Below, in pieces: positions 53,601 to 62,053 of a stretch of 64,000 nt of DNA. The DNA is taken from contig CAKZUK010000021.1 in assembly GCA_937921775.1 (NCBI GenBank), positions 20,591 to 84,590 of the forward strand, in the 5' to 3' direction. Under the pieces are notes generated by a model that searched no databases, was not told where the DNA came from, and saw only the letters and a list, made by a program, of their open reading frames with translations. Within the stretch, counting starts at the first letter, position 1; every line of letters begins with the position of its first letter. Position numbers and translations under genes: made by a program. Source of the stretch: an uncultured Saprospiraceae bacterium (GTDB taxonomy: Bacteria; Bacteroidota; Bacteroidia; Chitinophagales; Saprospiraceae).

Positions 53601-55548
53601 TAAAGTCAAATTTTGGAATGCTATCCCGATTGTTAATCGAACCATCAAAAACCAAATCTGTATTATCATCTTTTACGCTCAAGAAACCCTCAAAGAAATT
53701 TTGTGTCAACAAACCATCCATCTCAATATTTCGATATTGGTATCCTCTAAAATCAAACTGGTCAATCTTTCCACTTCCCTGTGCATTTACCGTTTCGAGG
53801 TTAAGCCCTTGCCCTTGCTTCACTTCAGCTGATATCGTTATTTTTCCGAGGTTTTTGTTGTCCGACCATTTTTGCAAATCAAAGTCAATCAGATTGAGTC
53901 GACCATTGTAAGTAGCCAAATCACGTCCTTTGGATAAATCCAATCCCATATCCATTTCTGCTACTCCTAGGTCTGTTTTCAGTTTTCCAAAAGCTACAAA
54001 GTCCACAAAGAAACCATCAAACTTTCCGCTAAAGTCTATTGTCCCAAGTTTATCAAAGTTGGCAGGAGGATTAAATCCAGGTACCAGCAAGCGCAGTGTT
54101 TTGACATCGGTAAGTAGACGTTCCAAATTTAAGTTGACAATCTCCTCATTCCGAACGGCGATATTTCTAGAACTAAAGTTTCCTTTAAAGGTGGTACTTG
54201 AACCCAGTTTCATATTTATGTTTTTCCCTTTGAGGCTATTCACCTTTCCGGAAACGTAACCATCAATTTCAAAAACTTCTCCTGCATTTTGCTTAAAGAA
54301 TTTATTGTTTTTTAAATTGGGTGCAAAAACGAGGATATCTTGAATCGCAATTTTAGAATCATTAAAATAAGCTTGCATGATGACCCGGTCGTTGAAATCT
54401 TTTAAATCTTTAAACTTTCGATATTTCAAAATCAAAGTATCACCCACCGAGCTATAGGGTGTTATTAAATCAAGGTCATACAACTTAATCGCCCGATTGG
54501 AAACAACAGCATTACCTGCGTCCAATTTATCCAAAACAAAACCACTACTTTCGCGACAAGCAATATGTAAATCCTGAGCCGTGTACTCCCCTTCTGTAAA
54601 CACAAAACTATCTGCATCAATCTGAATATCCAACACAGAAAGATGCTTCCAATCCAATCGATCTTCTGGAGTAGTCTTAACAGGTGCTTTTCGATAATTA
54701 TGTAAATCAAAAATACCGTCCTTCAAAACCACGTCGTGTACTTTGATCAGAAGCGGGTAAGAAATATCAGTGGTATCGAATATCTGGGCTTCAGTAGAGT
54801 CTACTGGTTCAAGAATCACCATCTTTGGTCGAGGAGGCAAAGGATAATCCTGATGATCTTCGAACAAAATCACTGGCGCATCAACTTCGACCAATCCGAG
54901 TTCAAATTTATTTTTCTCTAAGTCAATATCATCTACTTTAAAGTGGCCTGTTGGCAAAAACACATCGAGTACTTCTCCATCGACTTTATCATCTTCTATG
55001 AAGTGCAGATTGGAAAAATAAATATCATCGATATCAAGAAAGAATGGTTTCGAACTTGATTTCTTTGTTTTCTTCTTTTTAGGCTTTATGATGTTATTCA
55101 AAACCTGTTTGAGGTTGTTGTCGTATTGACCAGTATCTCTTCGAATGAAAAGACGGGTATCTTTTAGTTGAATTTCATCGATATCTAGGTCGCGGTCTAG
55201 AAGTGCTACTAGATTAGCACTGAGACTGGAAGTTATCTCACCGGAGTAAAGTAAGGTATCGCCATTGAGGTCTTCGACATAAAGTCCTTTCAAGACCAAT
55301 GAGTTGAAAAACTCGACTTCTAAACGATCCACTTCTACCTTGGTTTGCAATTCTTCGCTGAGAAAATTGGTTGCTTTTTTAGCAGCCCAGTTTTGCACTT
55401 TTTCATTTTGGACAAGAACCCAAATCAAACCAAGCAAAAAGAGGACAAATAAAATCAGATATAGCAATGCAAGGCCGAAACGTTTCATTATTCGCCGACG
55501 CCGTACCCTTCCGAAAAAATCCTCTATATGATTTGGCGATTTATTCAT
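50620..55548 (-). CDS. tamB: TamB-like translocation/assembly module (DUF490)
   Basis: 1642 residues. An N-terminal TM helix (about 25-47, ALLYLILFVLFLLGLIWVL) is followed by a very long, beta-rich periplasmic region of the AsmA/TamB bridge type. At the C terminus (about 1250-1620) comes a TamB domain with GVNVEMFLNITEAAEVFIIFDERAGDKIQGIGAG, GTISWNGDPFDATINLEA and FFQ/YQLTDQTFEGRRNKTGLGFSYRREF. Such proteins form a groove for phospholipid or outer membrane protein transport from inner to outer membrane. No TamA gene is adjacent. Confidence 0.92.
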   Translation of the reverse strand: MNKSPNHIEDFFGRVRRRRIMKRFGLALLYLILFVLFLLGLIWVLVQNEKVQNWAAKKATNFLSEELQTKVEVDRLEVEFFNSLVLKGLYVEDLNGDTLLYSGEITSSLSANLVALLDRDLDIDEIQLKDTRLFIRRDTGQYDNNLKQVLNNIIKPKKKKTKKSSSKPFFLDIDDIYFSNLHFIEDDKVDGEVLDVFLPTGHFKVDDIDLEKNKFELGLVEVDAPVILFEDHQDYPLPPRPKMVILEPVDSTEAQIFDTTDISYPLLIKVHDVVLKDGIFDLHNYRKAPVKTTPEDRLDWKHLSVLDIQIDADSFVFTEGEYTAQDLHIACRESSGFVLDKLDAGNAVVSNRAIKLYDLDLITPYSSVGDTLILKYRKFKDLKDFNDRVIMQAYFNDSKIAIQDILVFAPNLKNNKFFKQNAGEVFEIDGYVSGKVNSLKGKNINMKLGSSTTFKGNFSSRNIAVRNEEIVNLNLERLLTDVKTLRLLVPGFNPPANFDKLGTIDFSGKFDGFFVDFVAFGKLKTDLGVAEMDMGLDLSKGRDLATYNGRLNLIDFDLQKWSDNKNLGKITISAEVKQGQGLNLETVNAQGSGKIDQFDFRGYQYRNIEMDGLLTQNFFEGFLSVKDDNTDLVFDGSINNRDSIPKFDFKANVNKIDLGKLNLSKQDIVVSGILDLKLDGKDLSTINIDSRAFDLELIHNGTDRYHLDSLDLESSINAKGFRNLSLNSDVAIASIDGVYDIQELPETILQFLERNFTAITDRFNIKSKNKEIKPSKFNFDLEIIDSRNFANLLDTKMDTIRQAKFKGSFDGITDQLKLNAKVPFIFYDHTKFEDIELDIMTDEGYAEIEAGIANTTIQDEIYEPFSFNGVLQNDTLKFGLNSNIFTKKNNLLDDINLNGELFFSDEFFQVRMLTSNLELLSNQWEIAEDNYIRFGKGFIETNNFDLTSDNKRIVLRSIGERGLALDLENVRLSLIDEFWDYSKLDFDGRININATVDDIFKLEGVRAIAVADTLEVNGDDWGVLRLTAEMENTSQPVDVYMSITRGEEQLTAEGFFGPLKKGAPRLSDNDYELDLNINTFPLYIAEYWIGNGVSNTLGTFDADVHLEGRLKQKPNISGTFSVTDLAITIDYLQTRYRMESGSATISNSMFDASGARLQDELGNYATIQGGLAHDHLKNLRPSASITSDEFLFLNTTLEDNDLYYGTAIGGGTVRFAGTFPQTEIFIDATTGDNTKLNIPVTDERNSGEVTFITYVDKDKKVEEEEDRSSKELRGVNVEMFLNITEAAEVFIIFDERAGDKIQGIGAGDVRLSVSRSGEIEMYGDYLISEGKYLFTLLNLVNKPFEVKKGGTISWNGDPFDATINLEAVYSSTTPLSTFLSEYTSGVGGSDIETLARTSAQVDLIMSLTGALLSPDIEFDLRFPNVKPELRNFVESRLSILRQDQNELNRQVFGLMVVGSFLPSGDDALSGRQGLITFNTVTEMLSNQLSIYLTELLSDVFSDVGFISGVNFDINYSVYEADEIDPDGQEIVRTGSELELRLRNDLFNDRLSINVGGNIDWGNNNGISTAQNQGAFLAGDVVIEYTLTKDRRFKVRFYQLTDQTFEGRRNKTGLGFSYRREFDSFNEFIGNMKKTALKAADSD

Positions 55549-55807
55549 TTACTCATTAATCCGATTTATGGCTTGTAAGCCTTTGACTTCCTTACTTTGA
55601 ATTTGTTTAAAACATTCGTTATTTTACTAAGAACCAAAACATTAACAAAGAGTCCTCCAAAAGTATTAACAAAAAGACAGTATTGTTTTATTTACTAGCA
55701 ATTACTTTTAACGAATATTTAATACTGATTTATGGGATTCATGCCCTTTATGAGGTTAAAAGCTCTAAATAACTGATTTTCAGAGAAAGAAGCGATTTTT
55801 TTATCCC

Positions 55808-56962
55808 TTATTTTTGATTCTTAAGCTCCTTGCATGATATCCGTTGATAGCCTTCATTTGTTCGATTCCAGCGGTCTACAGTCAATAGCTCAATACCTGC
55901 ATTCGGATCATAATCCAAACACTTGCAATATTGCGTTCCTAGTCGCTTATAAAAACGAATATTCACAAAAGGAGTTACACCTAATTCACTTATTGACCAA
56001 TCGTCTAGAATGAGACTAAATTCTGAGCTTGCTTTGGGTGACTGGCCTGTGTAAACAGCTTTGTGATCAGGGAAACAGGTACCATCTTTTGCAGGGGCGA
56101 ATAATACGCATTCGGAGTAGGCTCCAGAGTACATTTTGAAAGAAAGTTGATCTGGCCATTTGTCAACAATATTGAAAGCGGGTAAAAGCCCAAAAAGTAG
56201 TAGAATAACAACAAAGACAGGAGCTGGTCGTGATAACTGGCTTAGTGACACGAAATCGGTTTTGTAAAAAAGGAAAAAGACCAGAAAGATTTGACATATG
56301 TTCCATGGCCAAACGACTTGGTTCCAGTTGTGTCCAAATGGTCCGAGAACTAAAAGAATGAATAGGTGAAATACAAGCACAAGATAGCAAGACCATCGTC
56401 TTGTTATTTTGAAAAGTAAGCCAATACCCAATGTTATTTCGAATAGCGCTGAGGCTATTGCCAAAAAGCGAATTTTACCAAATGATTTTAAAGGAGTCAT
56501 TGCCTCCATCAGCCAAGGGAAAGTGTCTTCGATGTAGTAAACTCCGAGTTTATTAAACCCGCTCCAGATATAAATAGCAATAAGAATGAATTGTAAATTT
56601 CCGATAACGACATTCCTTCCTAGCCGCTTCTCCCCTCCTATTAAAATGAGCATAATGATAAATTGGTAGAACCAAACTTGGAGTCGGTTGATGTCTTGCA
56701 TTATTAGCAAAACTGCAAAAATGATGCTTACGAAAAATAGCCACTTATTGTTTTTCAAAAATAGCCTCATAATTAATGAGCCGATAAATATCCCAAGGAT
56801 CAGGAATGATGAACTTGCTACATTTGAGATTGGAATAGAGTCAAATGCAGGTATGATTGGGAAGCTTCTGGTCCTTGGCAACCAGAGTTGGAAAGACAAA
56901 AGCATTTGTGCCAAGAGGCAGAGTGTGATCGTGATTTGTATTTTGTGGAGGCGGCTTGGCAT
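55808..56962 (-). CDS. Polytopic membrane protein, HTTM/DoxX-like
   Basis: 384 residues with about nine TM helices between about 8 and 268, and a soluble C-terminal region of about 115 residues containing several cysteines. IYIWSGFNKLGVYY resembles the SG-x-x-K-L helix of HTTM (vitamin K-dependent carboxylase-like) and DoxX proteins. The C-terminal Cys-rich part (KYCKCLDY, YSECVLFAPAKDGTC) is unusual. The family call is weak and the function unknown. Confidence 0.6.
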   Translation of the reverse strand: MPSRLHKIQITITLCLLAQMLLSFQLWLPRTRSFPIIPAFDSIPISNVASSSFLILGIFIGSLIMRLFLKNNKWLFFVSIIFAVLLIMQDINRLQVWFYQFIIMLILIGGEKRLGRNVVIGNLQFILIAIYIWSGFNKLGVYYIEDTFPWLMEAMTPLKSFGKIRFLAIASALFEITLGIGLLFKITRRWSCYLVLVFHLFILLVLGPFGHNWNQVVWPWNICQIFLVFFLFYKTDFVSLSQLSRPAPVFVVILLLFGLLPAFNIVDKWPDQLSFKMYSGAYSECVLFAPAKDGTCFPDHKAVYTGQSPKASSEFSLILDDWSISELGVTPFVNIRFYKRLGTQYCKCLDYDPNAGIELLTVDRWNRTNEGYQRISCKELKNQK

Positions 56963-57006
56963 TTTATTAAAAAATAAAAATGAGGGAATTAAATTTACTA
57001 TCGCAG

Positions 57007-58485
57007 CTACTCAAATTCCAAAGAACGGACCGCAATTTTCTTCCCTTTCACTCCCTTCTTTTTTAACAAACGCTTATATCGCTTGACCACCTCATCCGCT
57101 TCGCTACGACTTGCAGAAAAGAAATCATAATGCACTACATAGCGTTCATTTCCTTTTTCCAAACAACCCAGACAAAAAGCGTTTAGTGGAATGCCTTTCT
57201 TGTTCATTTGTTTGATGCGCTTTTCTGCAGCCGACAAAGAAGAATAGATGTTGTCCTGCACGAGATAGAATTTTCCGTGCATGTTGTAAAGACGAGCGCA
57301 ATCATAAGTGTTTGTCGTTCCATCACCAGCTGATAAGATGACTTGCTTTTTACCTTTTCGGGGAACGGCATCAATTTCAATCAATCCCTCGCCCAGTAAA
57401 GGAGAGTCTGATATTCCGTCCCAATCTTCCGCTTCAATATCTGACAAGGTGTTTCGATCCTCGTTGATATCCAAATAGCTTTGTTCTTTTGTAAATGGAT
57501 CTACCCAAGCGGTGTCAATAGCAGGTTCATCAAATTCTGGGAAGGTTCTCTGTTTGTAATTTTCTAAACTATCCACATAAGCTTGCTCGTCTACATAAAG
57601 GAAGGGAGCATCTTGCAATTGCTTATAAAAAATACCTGTGAGCAAAAAAAGAGAAAAGACAGATAGTAGGATCTGACCGGTAAAGCTCTTTTGGTAACGT
57701 CCAAAAGCATTGGACTTAAACATCGTCTGATTCCTCAATGGATTTTTACTAGCTAGTTTTGATCCAATTTTTTTCAATTGTGCCAGTTTACCTTTTTGAT
57801 TGCCTAAATTTCGGTCATCAAATTTTAGATTAGCACGTTTTTTTCCAAATACTTCTCTCCTTGAAGGGGTGATCAACAGTTGCACCCTCAAATCTGCCTC
57901 TACCGAAAGCAAACCAAAGCCATTGATAACACACTGCGACTTTAGTTCTTTCATGTACCTATTTTCGGGACCATCAAAAATAGAATCTCCTATGGCAATC
58001 CATTGCTCATCTGCATGGTATTTCTTAAACTGTTCGATCGCATAAATATATCGATATCGCTGTAACCAACGAAACATGAAAAAGTACAAAGCAGTCATGA
58101 CAATCATCAGTCCCAACAACAGAAAAACTGAGTAAACCAAGCCTATCTGGTGTATCGTAAATTGATTGAAAGCATAACTGTAGCTAAATACAAAAGCGGT
58201 AACCAAACTACCAACTGCAAAACTATCCCAAGCTAGGATTTGCCCTTGAGTTTTATATTTTACTTCGTCTAAAGTATCGAAAGAGGTTGCTTCTAGAGTC
58301 GCTGTAAATGGCTCCCCCATTTTGGTGCTAAAAGAAAGGTGACCATCGGCAATGATTCCACCTTCTGTCTCCACATTAGCACTCGTTATTGTCTTACCGC
58401 TACCCGCCCGATCGCGCATACGATAGTAAGCCCGTAGAAAAGCTAGACCTGATTTGTTGATAATATCTTCGGGTAAGTGTTGCAC
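57007..58485 (-). CDS. Uncharacterised membrane protein with SPOR-like C terminus
   Basis: 492 residues from GTG 58485; no ATG is available without losing about 20 residues. Two TM helices (about 92-112 and 117-137) are followed by a cytoplasmic-type segment, including the SPSRREVFGKKRANLKF patch. A third TM helix is near 275-292 (LLSVFSLFLLTGIFYKQ). An acidic linker precedes a C-terminal domain (about 405-492) with GKFYLVQDNIYSSLSAAEKRIKQM and two Cys, which looks like a divergent SPOR fold. No function recognised. Confidence 0.65.
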   Translation of the reverse strand: MQHLPEDIINKSGLAFLRAYYRMRDRAGSGKTITSANVETEGGIIADGHLSFSTKMGEPFTATLEATSFDTLDEVKYKTQGQILAWDSFAVGSLVTAFVFSYSYAFNQFTIHQIGLVYSVFLLLGLMIVMTALYFFMFRWLQRYRYIYAIEQFKKYHADEQWIAIGDSIFDGPENRYMKELKSQCVINGFGLLSVEADLRVQLLITPSRREVFGKKRANLKFDDRNLGNQKGKLAQLKKIGSKLASKNPLRNQTMFKSNAFGRYQKSFTGQILLSVFSLFLLTGIFYKQLQDAPFLYVDEQAYVDSLENYKQRTFPEFDEPAIDTAWVDPFTKEQSYLDINEDRNTLSDIEAEDWDGISDSPLLGEGLIEIDAVPRKGKKQVILSAGDGTTNTYDCARLYNMHGKFYLVQDNIYSSLSAAEKRIKQMNKKGIPLNAFCLGCLEKGNERYVVHYDFFSASRSEADEVVKRYKRLLKKKGVKGKKIAVRSLEFE

Positions 58486-58627
58486 GTTTATTTTGTGATT
58501 GTGGTTGTGTGTGTGTGTGTTCTATTTAGAGTTTAAATCATTCTAGTCTTCTGCTGTGCTTAGAGTACTCTAGTCAAGCAATTCACTCAACTTATTTTTT
58601 CATGATGCATCAAATATACAAAATGAA

Positions 58628-59137
58628 TTAATACGTAATGTTAAACCAATTTTCTGGGCGAGTAATAATTGAAAGTTGTATCAATTGATTCTCTACTAAA
58701 AACACTTGCATCTCCAACATGCCTTCGGAGCCTAATACTTTAAACTTATAGTTTTTTCCAGGATATCCATCTTTCATTTGGTACTTCCCGGATAAGTGTT
58801 CAAAATATTCACTTTCCATGATTGGACTAGCTGCAGATTCCAGCAATGGTTCAATTGCCTCAAAGGAGGAATCCGAATGTAAGAAGGATGCTGGAAATTT
58901 GGTCACTCCTAATGAATACAAAACATTGGGATGCGAAGCATCATCTATTTCTACATCCCAGGCAATTACTGTTGCTTGCATACCATCGCCAATATCAACC
59001 GTATCATATACCACATTGGGTTCTGCGAAAAAGGATATTTTAAGCTGCTCTGTAGAAGCGTCTAGAGCAAGCCATTCTTTTTGAGCAAAGGTGAATATCG
59101 GAAGCATCACCAGAAGTAGAATAATAATTTTACGCAT
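58628..59137 (-). CDS. Hypothetical secreted protein
   Basis: 169 residues with a signal peptide (about 1-18, ending TFAQ). The rest is mixed alpha/beta with no recognisable motif, and the C terminus has a weak hydrophobic beta strand. It precedes folP's downstream end on the same strand (folP ends at 59192) with 54 nt between; co-transcription is possible. Function unknown. Confidence 0.6.
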   Translation of the reverse strand: MRKIIILLLVMLPIFTFAQKEWLALDASTEQLKISFFAEPNVVYDTVDIGDGMQATVIAWDVEIDDASHPNVLYSLGVTKFPASFLHSDSSFEAIEPLLESAASPIMESEYFEHLSGKYQMKDGYPGKNYKFKVLGSEGMLEMQVFLVENQLIQLSIITRPENWFNITY

Positions 59138-59191
59138 TATCGTTTCTTATTGTTTTTGAGACATACAAATCGGCCTTTTCCTAATTGAAAG

Positions 59192-60034
59192 CTAAACCTT
59201 ATTTAGTTGTGAATAAAGCTGTATGACCTCCCTAGCTTCCCGCACGTCATGAGCCCTCAATATCTGAGCACCTTGTTGCAGAGCAACCATATGTAAAGCA
59301 GTAGTACCGTTCAAAGCTTCAGAAGCACTGGTTTCTAAGAGTTTATAGATCATAGATTTTCTTGAAATACCGATTAGTAAAGGTAGCTCAAGTATTTTTA
59401 ATACCTCTAGATTTTTCAATAAATCATAGTTGTGTTCAAGTGATTTTCCAAAGCCAAAACCAGGATCCAAGATTATATCTTTAACGCCTAGTGCACGTAA
59501 TTCCCCGATTTTTTTTACAAAGAAATCCAACACCTCCTGTACTACATCGTCATAAGCAGGCTGGCTTTGCATATTTGATGGTTTGCCCTTCATGTGCATC
59601 AGCACATAGGGTACCTCTAGCTTTGCTACAGTAGCAAACATCTCCGAGTCTATGTCTCCTCCTGAAATATCATTGATGATGTGTACGCCTCCTTCTACCG
59701 CTTCTTTTGCGACTTTAGAATGAACGGTGTCTACAGATAAGATTAAGTCAGGGAAGTTCTTGACTATCAAATTGATAGATGGCATTACCCGTAGTAACTC
59801 TTCTTCTGGGCTAACAATATCAGCTCCGGGACGCGAGGACATACCACCAATGTCAATTAAGGCAGCGCCTTCCGTTAGCATGCGCTCAACTTGCGTCAAA
59901 ATGGCTTTTTCTGAGCTGTATTTGCCACCATCAAAGAAAGAATCAGGAGTAAGATTAAGGACACCCATCACAATTGGATTGGAGAGATCAAGTAATCGGC
60001 CTTTGCAGTTTATAGTTTGCTGTTGGAAGAGCAT
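59192..60034 (-). CDS. folP: Dihydropteroate synthase
   Basis: 280 residues, TIM-barrel fold. It condenses para-aminobenzoate with 6-hydroxymethyl-dihydropterin pyrophosphate in folate synthesis. PIVMGVLNLTPDSFFDGG, GGMSSRPGA, SVDTV, INDISGG, LMHMKG, LDPGFGFGK and GISRKSM are the expected motifs. Sulfonamides target this enzyme family. Its gene runs towards a small secreted-protein gene. Confidence 0.96.
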   Translation of the reverse strand: MLFQQQTINCKGRLLDLSNPIVMGVLNLTPDSFFDGGKYSSEKAILTQVERMLTEGAALIDIGGMSSRPGADIVSPEEELLRVMPSINLIVKNFPDLILSVDTVHSKVAKEAVEGGVHIINDISGGDIDSEMFATVAKLEVPYVLMHMKGKPSNMQSQPAYDDVVQEVLDFFVKKIGELRALGVKDIILDPGFGFGKSLEHNYDLLKNLEVLKILELPLLIGISRKSMIYKLLETSASEALNGTTALHMVALQQGAQILRAHDVREAREVIQLYSQLNKV

Positions 60035-60553
60035 TAAAGTCGGTATTTATAAGTTTTACTCCTCGAGTTTCTTCGAGGTCGAACTAGTTTTAGTATTCGT
60101 AAATTAATTTGAGCTCAAAATAGGCATTCTACCGATAAAAAAGCTTGAAATTAAAAAGCATAGTTGATTATTTTAAACAGGAAGAATAAGAATATCACTT
60201 GAATCTATCCGAAAATCATCCGCACTTTTCAGTTGAGGCAAATAAAAAAGCCGTGAAGCAAATGCACCACGACTTTATCATACTAACTATCTAAGAGAAT
60301 TCTTTATTCAATTGGTTGGGGAAAATGAATTTCAAGGTAATAACGGACTATTACATCAAATTGCTGCCAATTATATTGATTATTTTAGGATTCTTTTAAA
60401 ACAAAAACAATTCTGTATTAAACTAGTTACCAATGTTGGGAATCAATTAGCCAATAAAATTTCTATCGAAAAATCGTACCTCCATCCTCTAATCTTCGTT
60501 ACTTTGTTATAAAGCTTAAGTCCAAATAAACACACCACCTAAAATAGACAATA
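60035..60553. other. 519-bp divergent gene-free region
   Basis: Lies between folP (minus) and the DUF4230 gene (plus). It contains a weak hairpin AAAGCCGTG/CACGACTTT (60251-60276). A short frame at 60312-60512 is not convincing (see rejected items). No RNA gene seen. Confidence 0.4.
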
Positions 60554-61750
60554 ATGAATAATGGTTTAAGTATCGGCAAACTACTCATCTACGTGACTTT
60601 TATTAGTATCTGTGCATTTATTTTGTACAATTACTTTAAAAACTCAGTTGCTACCAGCGTTCCTCAAGACATGCAGATTAACTATAAGCCTGCCGATTTT
60701 AACTTTGAAATGAATGAAGAAGATGCCTTAGCTATTCTTTCTAATCCCCAGCGCTACCGCAAGGAGTTCAATGACTTAGTTTATAATTTCAACTTGAGCA
60801 TTCTACACCACGTTGCTGATAGAATGGATCTCTCCGACAGTATCAAACTACACCTCGAACCTGCTTATAAGGAACACCACAATTATTTGAGGCAACTCTA
60901 CTACAATGACTTTGTCAGCTTGAGCGATAGCACCGCCAACTTATATGAAGCTTGGTATGGTAATGAAGCCGCCAGCGCCGCCAATGTACTCAACGAAGTT
61001 GCCTCAAAATACACTTGCTTTTTGGTCAACCATGTGATCATGTCTATGGTCAAATCTCAAGAAGGAAAACTAAATGTACGAGGTAGAAAAGTAGATACTC
61101 CCTGCGCCATAGCCATGACTGAAGCACTACGCCCCATGATCACCCGACTCAAAGAACGCGCCGCTATAGATGACTTTACGCGCTCCAAAGGAATGATGGA
61201 AGAACGCGTAGAAAAGATGATCGCCGAACTTGCTACAGTAGAAATACGCGACAAAAAAGGATTGACCAAACAGATGCAAACCAAAATAATGGGCATCAAT
61301 GTATCAACCACTGACATGGAAATATCAGCCATCAGTATTATCAAGGCTGGCTTCGACCTAAAAGAATTTTTTGACATCAAACTCAACACAAAAAGTAAAA
61401 CACTGACTGTTACACTCGCAGCACCAAAAGTTCTATCTCACGAAGTATATCCTAAAGTCGACAAACTAGATATCGGTTGGATGCGTGAAGTTAACAACGA
61501 TGACTTCAATAAAAACTTCAACATACTTCGACGTGAATTCCGAAAAGATGCCGTCGAATCAGGTATCATGGAAAAATCAAAAAAACAAGCTCGAGAAATC
61601 ATGAACATGATGATGGTTCCCGTCATGGCCAACCTTGGTGGCAATTACAAACTAAACGTCAAATTCAAAAAAGGTCCTGAGCTTGAAATTAATGCCTCGG
61701 ATAAAGAATTTGCAAAACCTGCAAAGGAAGAGATTCCTTTTGACAACTAG
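60554..61750 (+). CDS. DUF4230 protein with N-terminal extension
   Basis: 398 residues. An N-terminal TM helix (about 9-25) is followed by a long helical region (50-190) with few family traits. The C-terminal half (about 225-380) shows the DUF4230 pattern, including ISIIKAGFDL, VTLAAPKVLSHEVYPKVDKLDIGW and FRKDAVESGIMEKSKKQA. DUF4230 proteins are membrane-anchored and uncharacterised. The N-terminal region makes this member longer than usual (about 200 aa). It is a lone gene facing a 303-bp gap. Confidence 0.78.
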   Translation: MNNGLSIGKLLIYVTFISICAFILYNYFKNSVATSVPQDMQINYKPADFNFEMNEEDALAILSNPQRYRKEFNDLVYNFNLSILHHVADRMDLSDSIKLHLEPAYKEHHNYLRQLYYNDFVSLSDSTANLYEAWYGNEAASAANVLNEVASKYTCFLVNHVIMSMVKSQEGKLNVRGRKVDTPCAIAMTEALRPMITRLKERAAIDDFTRSKGMMEERVEKMIAELATVEIRDKKGLTKQMQTKIMGINVSTTDMEISAISIIKAGFDLKEFFDIKLNTKSKTLTVTLAAPKVLSHEVYPKVDKLDIGWMREVNNDDFNKNFNILRREFRKDAVESGIMEKSKKQAREIMNMMMVPVMANLGGNYKLNVKFKKGPELEINASDKEFAKPAKEEIPFDN

Positions 61751-62053
61751 AGATTTTGCATAGGAACCAAATAGGGCTTTTGAGAAAAACCAAGGAAGGC
61801 CTGGAATCTAATAGCCCAGCTATTATGATGAGCCTGTCCGGCTGGCCAGACTACCGTATATACATATTTGTAAGTCTGTTGCACAAGATAAACTTGAGAA
61901 ATTTTGAATCGTTGAACCTGTCAAGCAGACTCCATACTAATTCTCTGTTCATATAACATCTAAAAAAGAAATCCCGAATCCACCATCAGGCGAATTCGGG
62001 ATAAGTTCAATTTGTTTTAAAGAATAAGTTCTTTGACAAATAACGAACAAATG
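61751..62053. other. 303-bp gene-free convergent region
   Basis: Holds the terminator at 61971-62002 and no gene. Near 61830-61855 lies an AGCCTGTCCGGCTGGCCAGACT patch that resembles the TCCGGCTGGCAGACTG patch near 11058. Confidence 0.45.
61971..62002 (-). terminator. Terminator of the repeat-built T9SS protein
   Basis: ATCCCGAAT (61971-61979) and ATTCGGGAT (61994-62002) form a stem. In the minus-strand sense it is followed by a T-rich tract after the gene ending at 62054. Confidence 0.75.

Noticed and set aside
60312..60512. Short plus-strand frame of 66 codons between folP and the DUF4230 gene
   Set aside because: Non-ATG start, no recognisable domain, AT-rich random-like composition.
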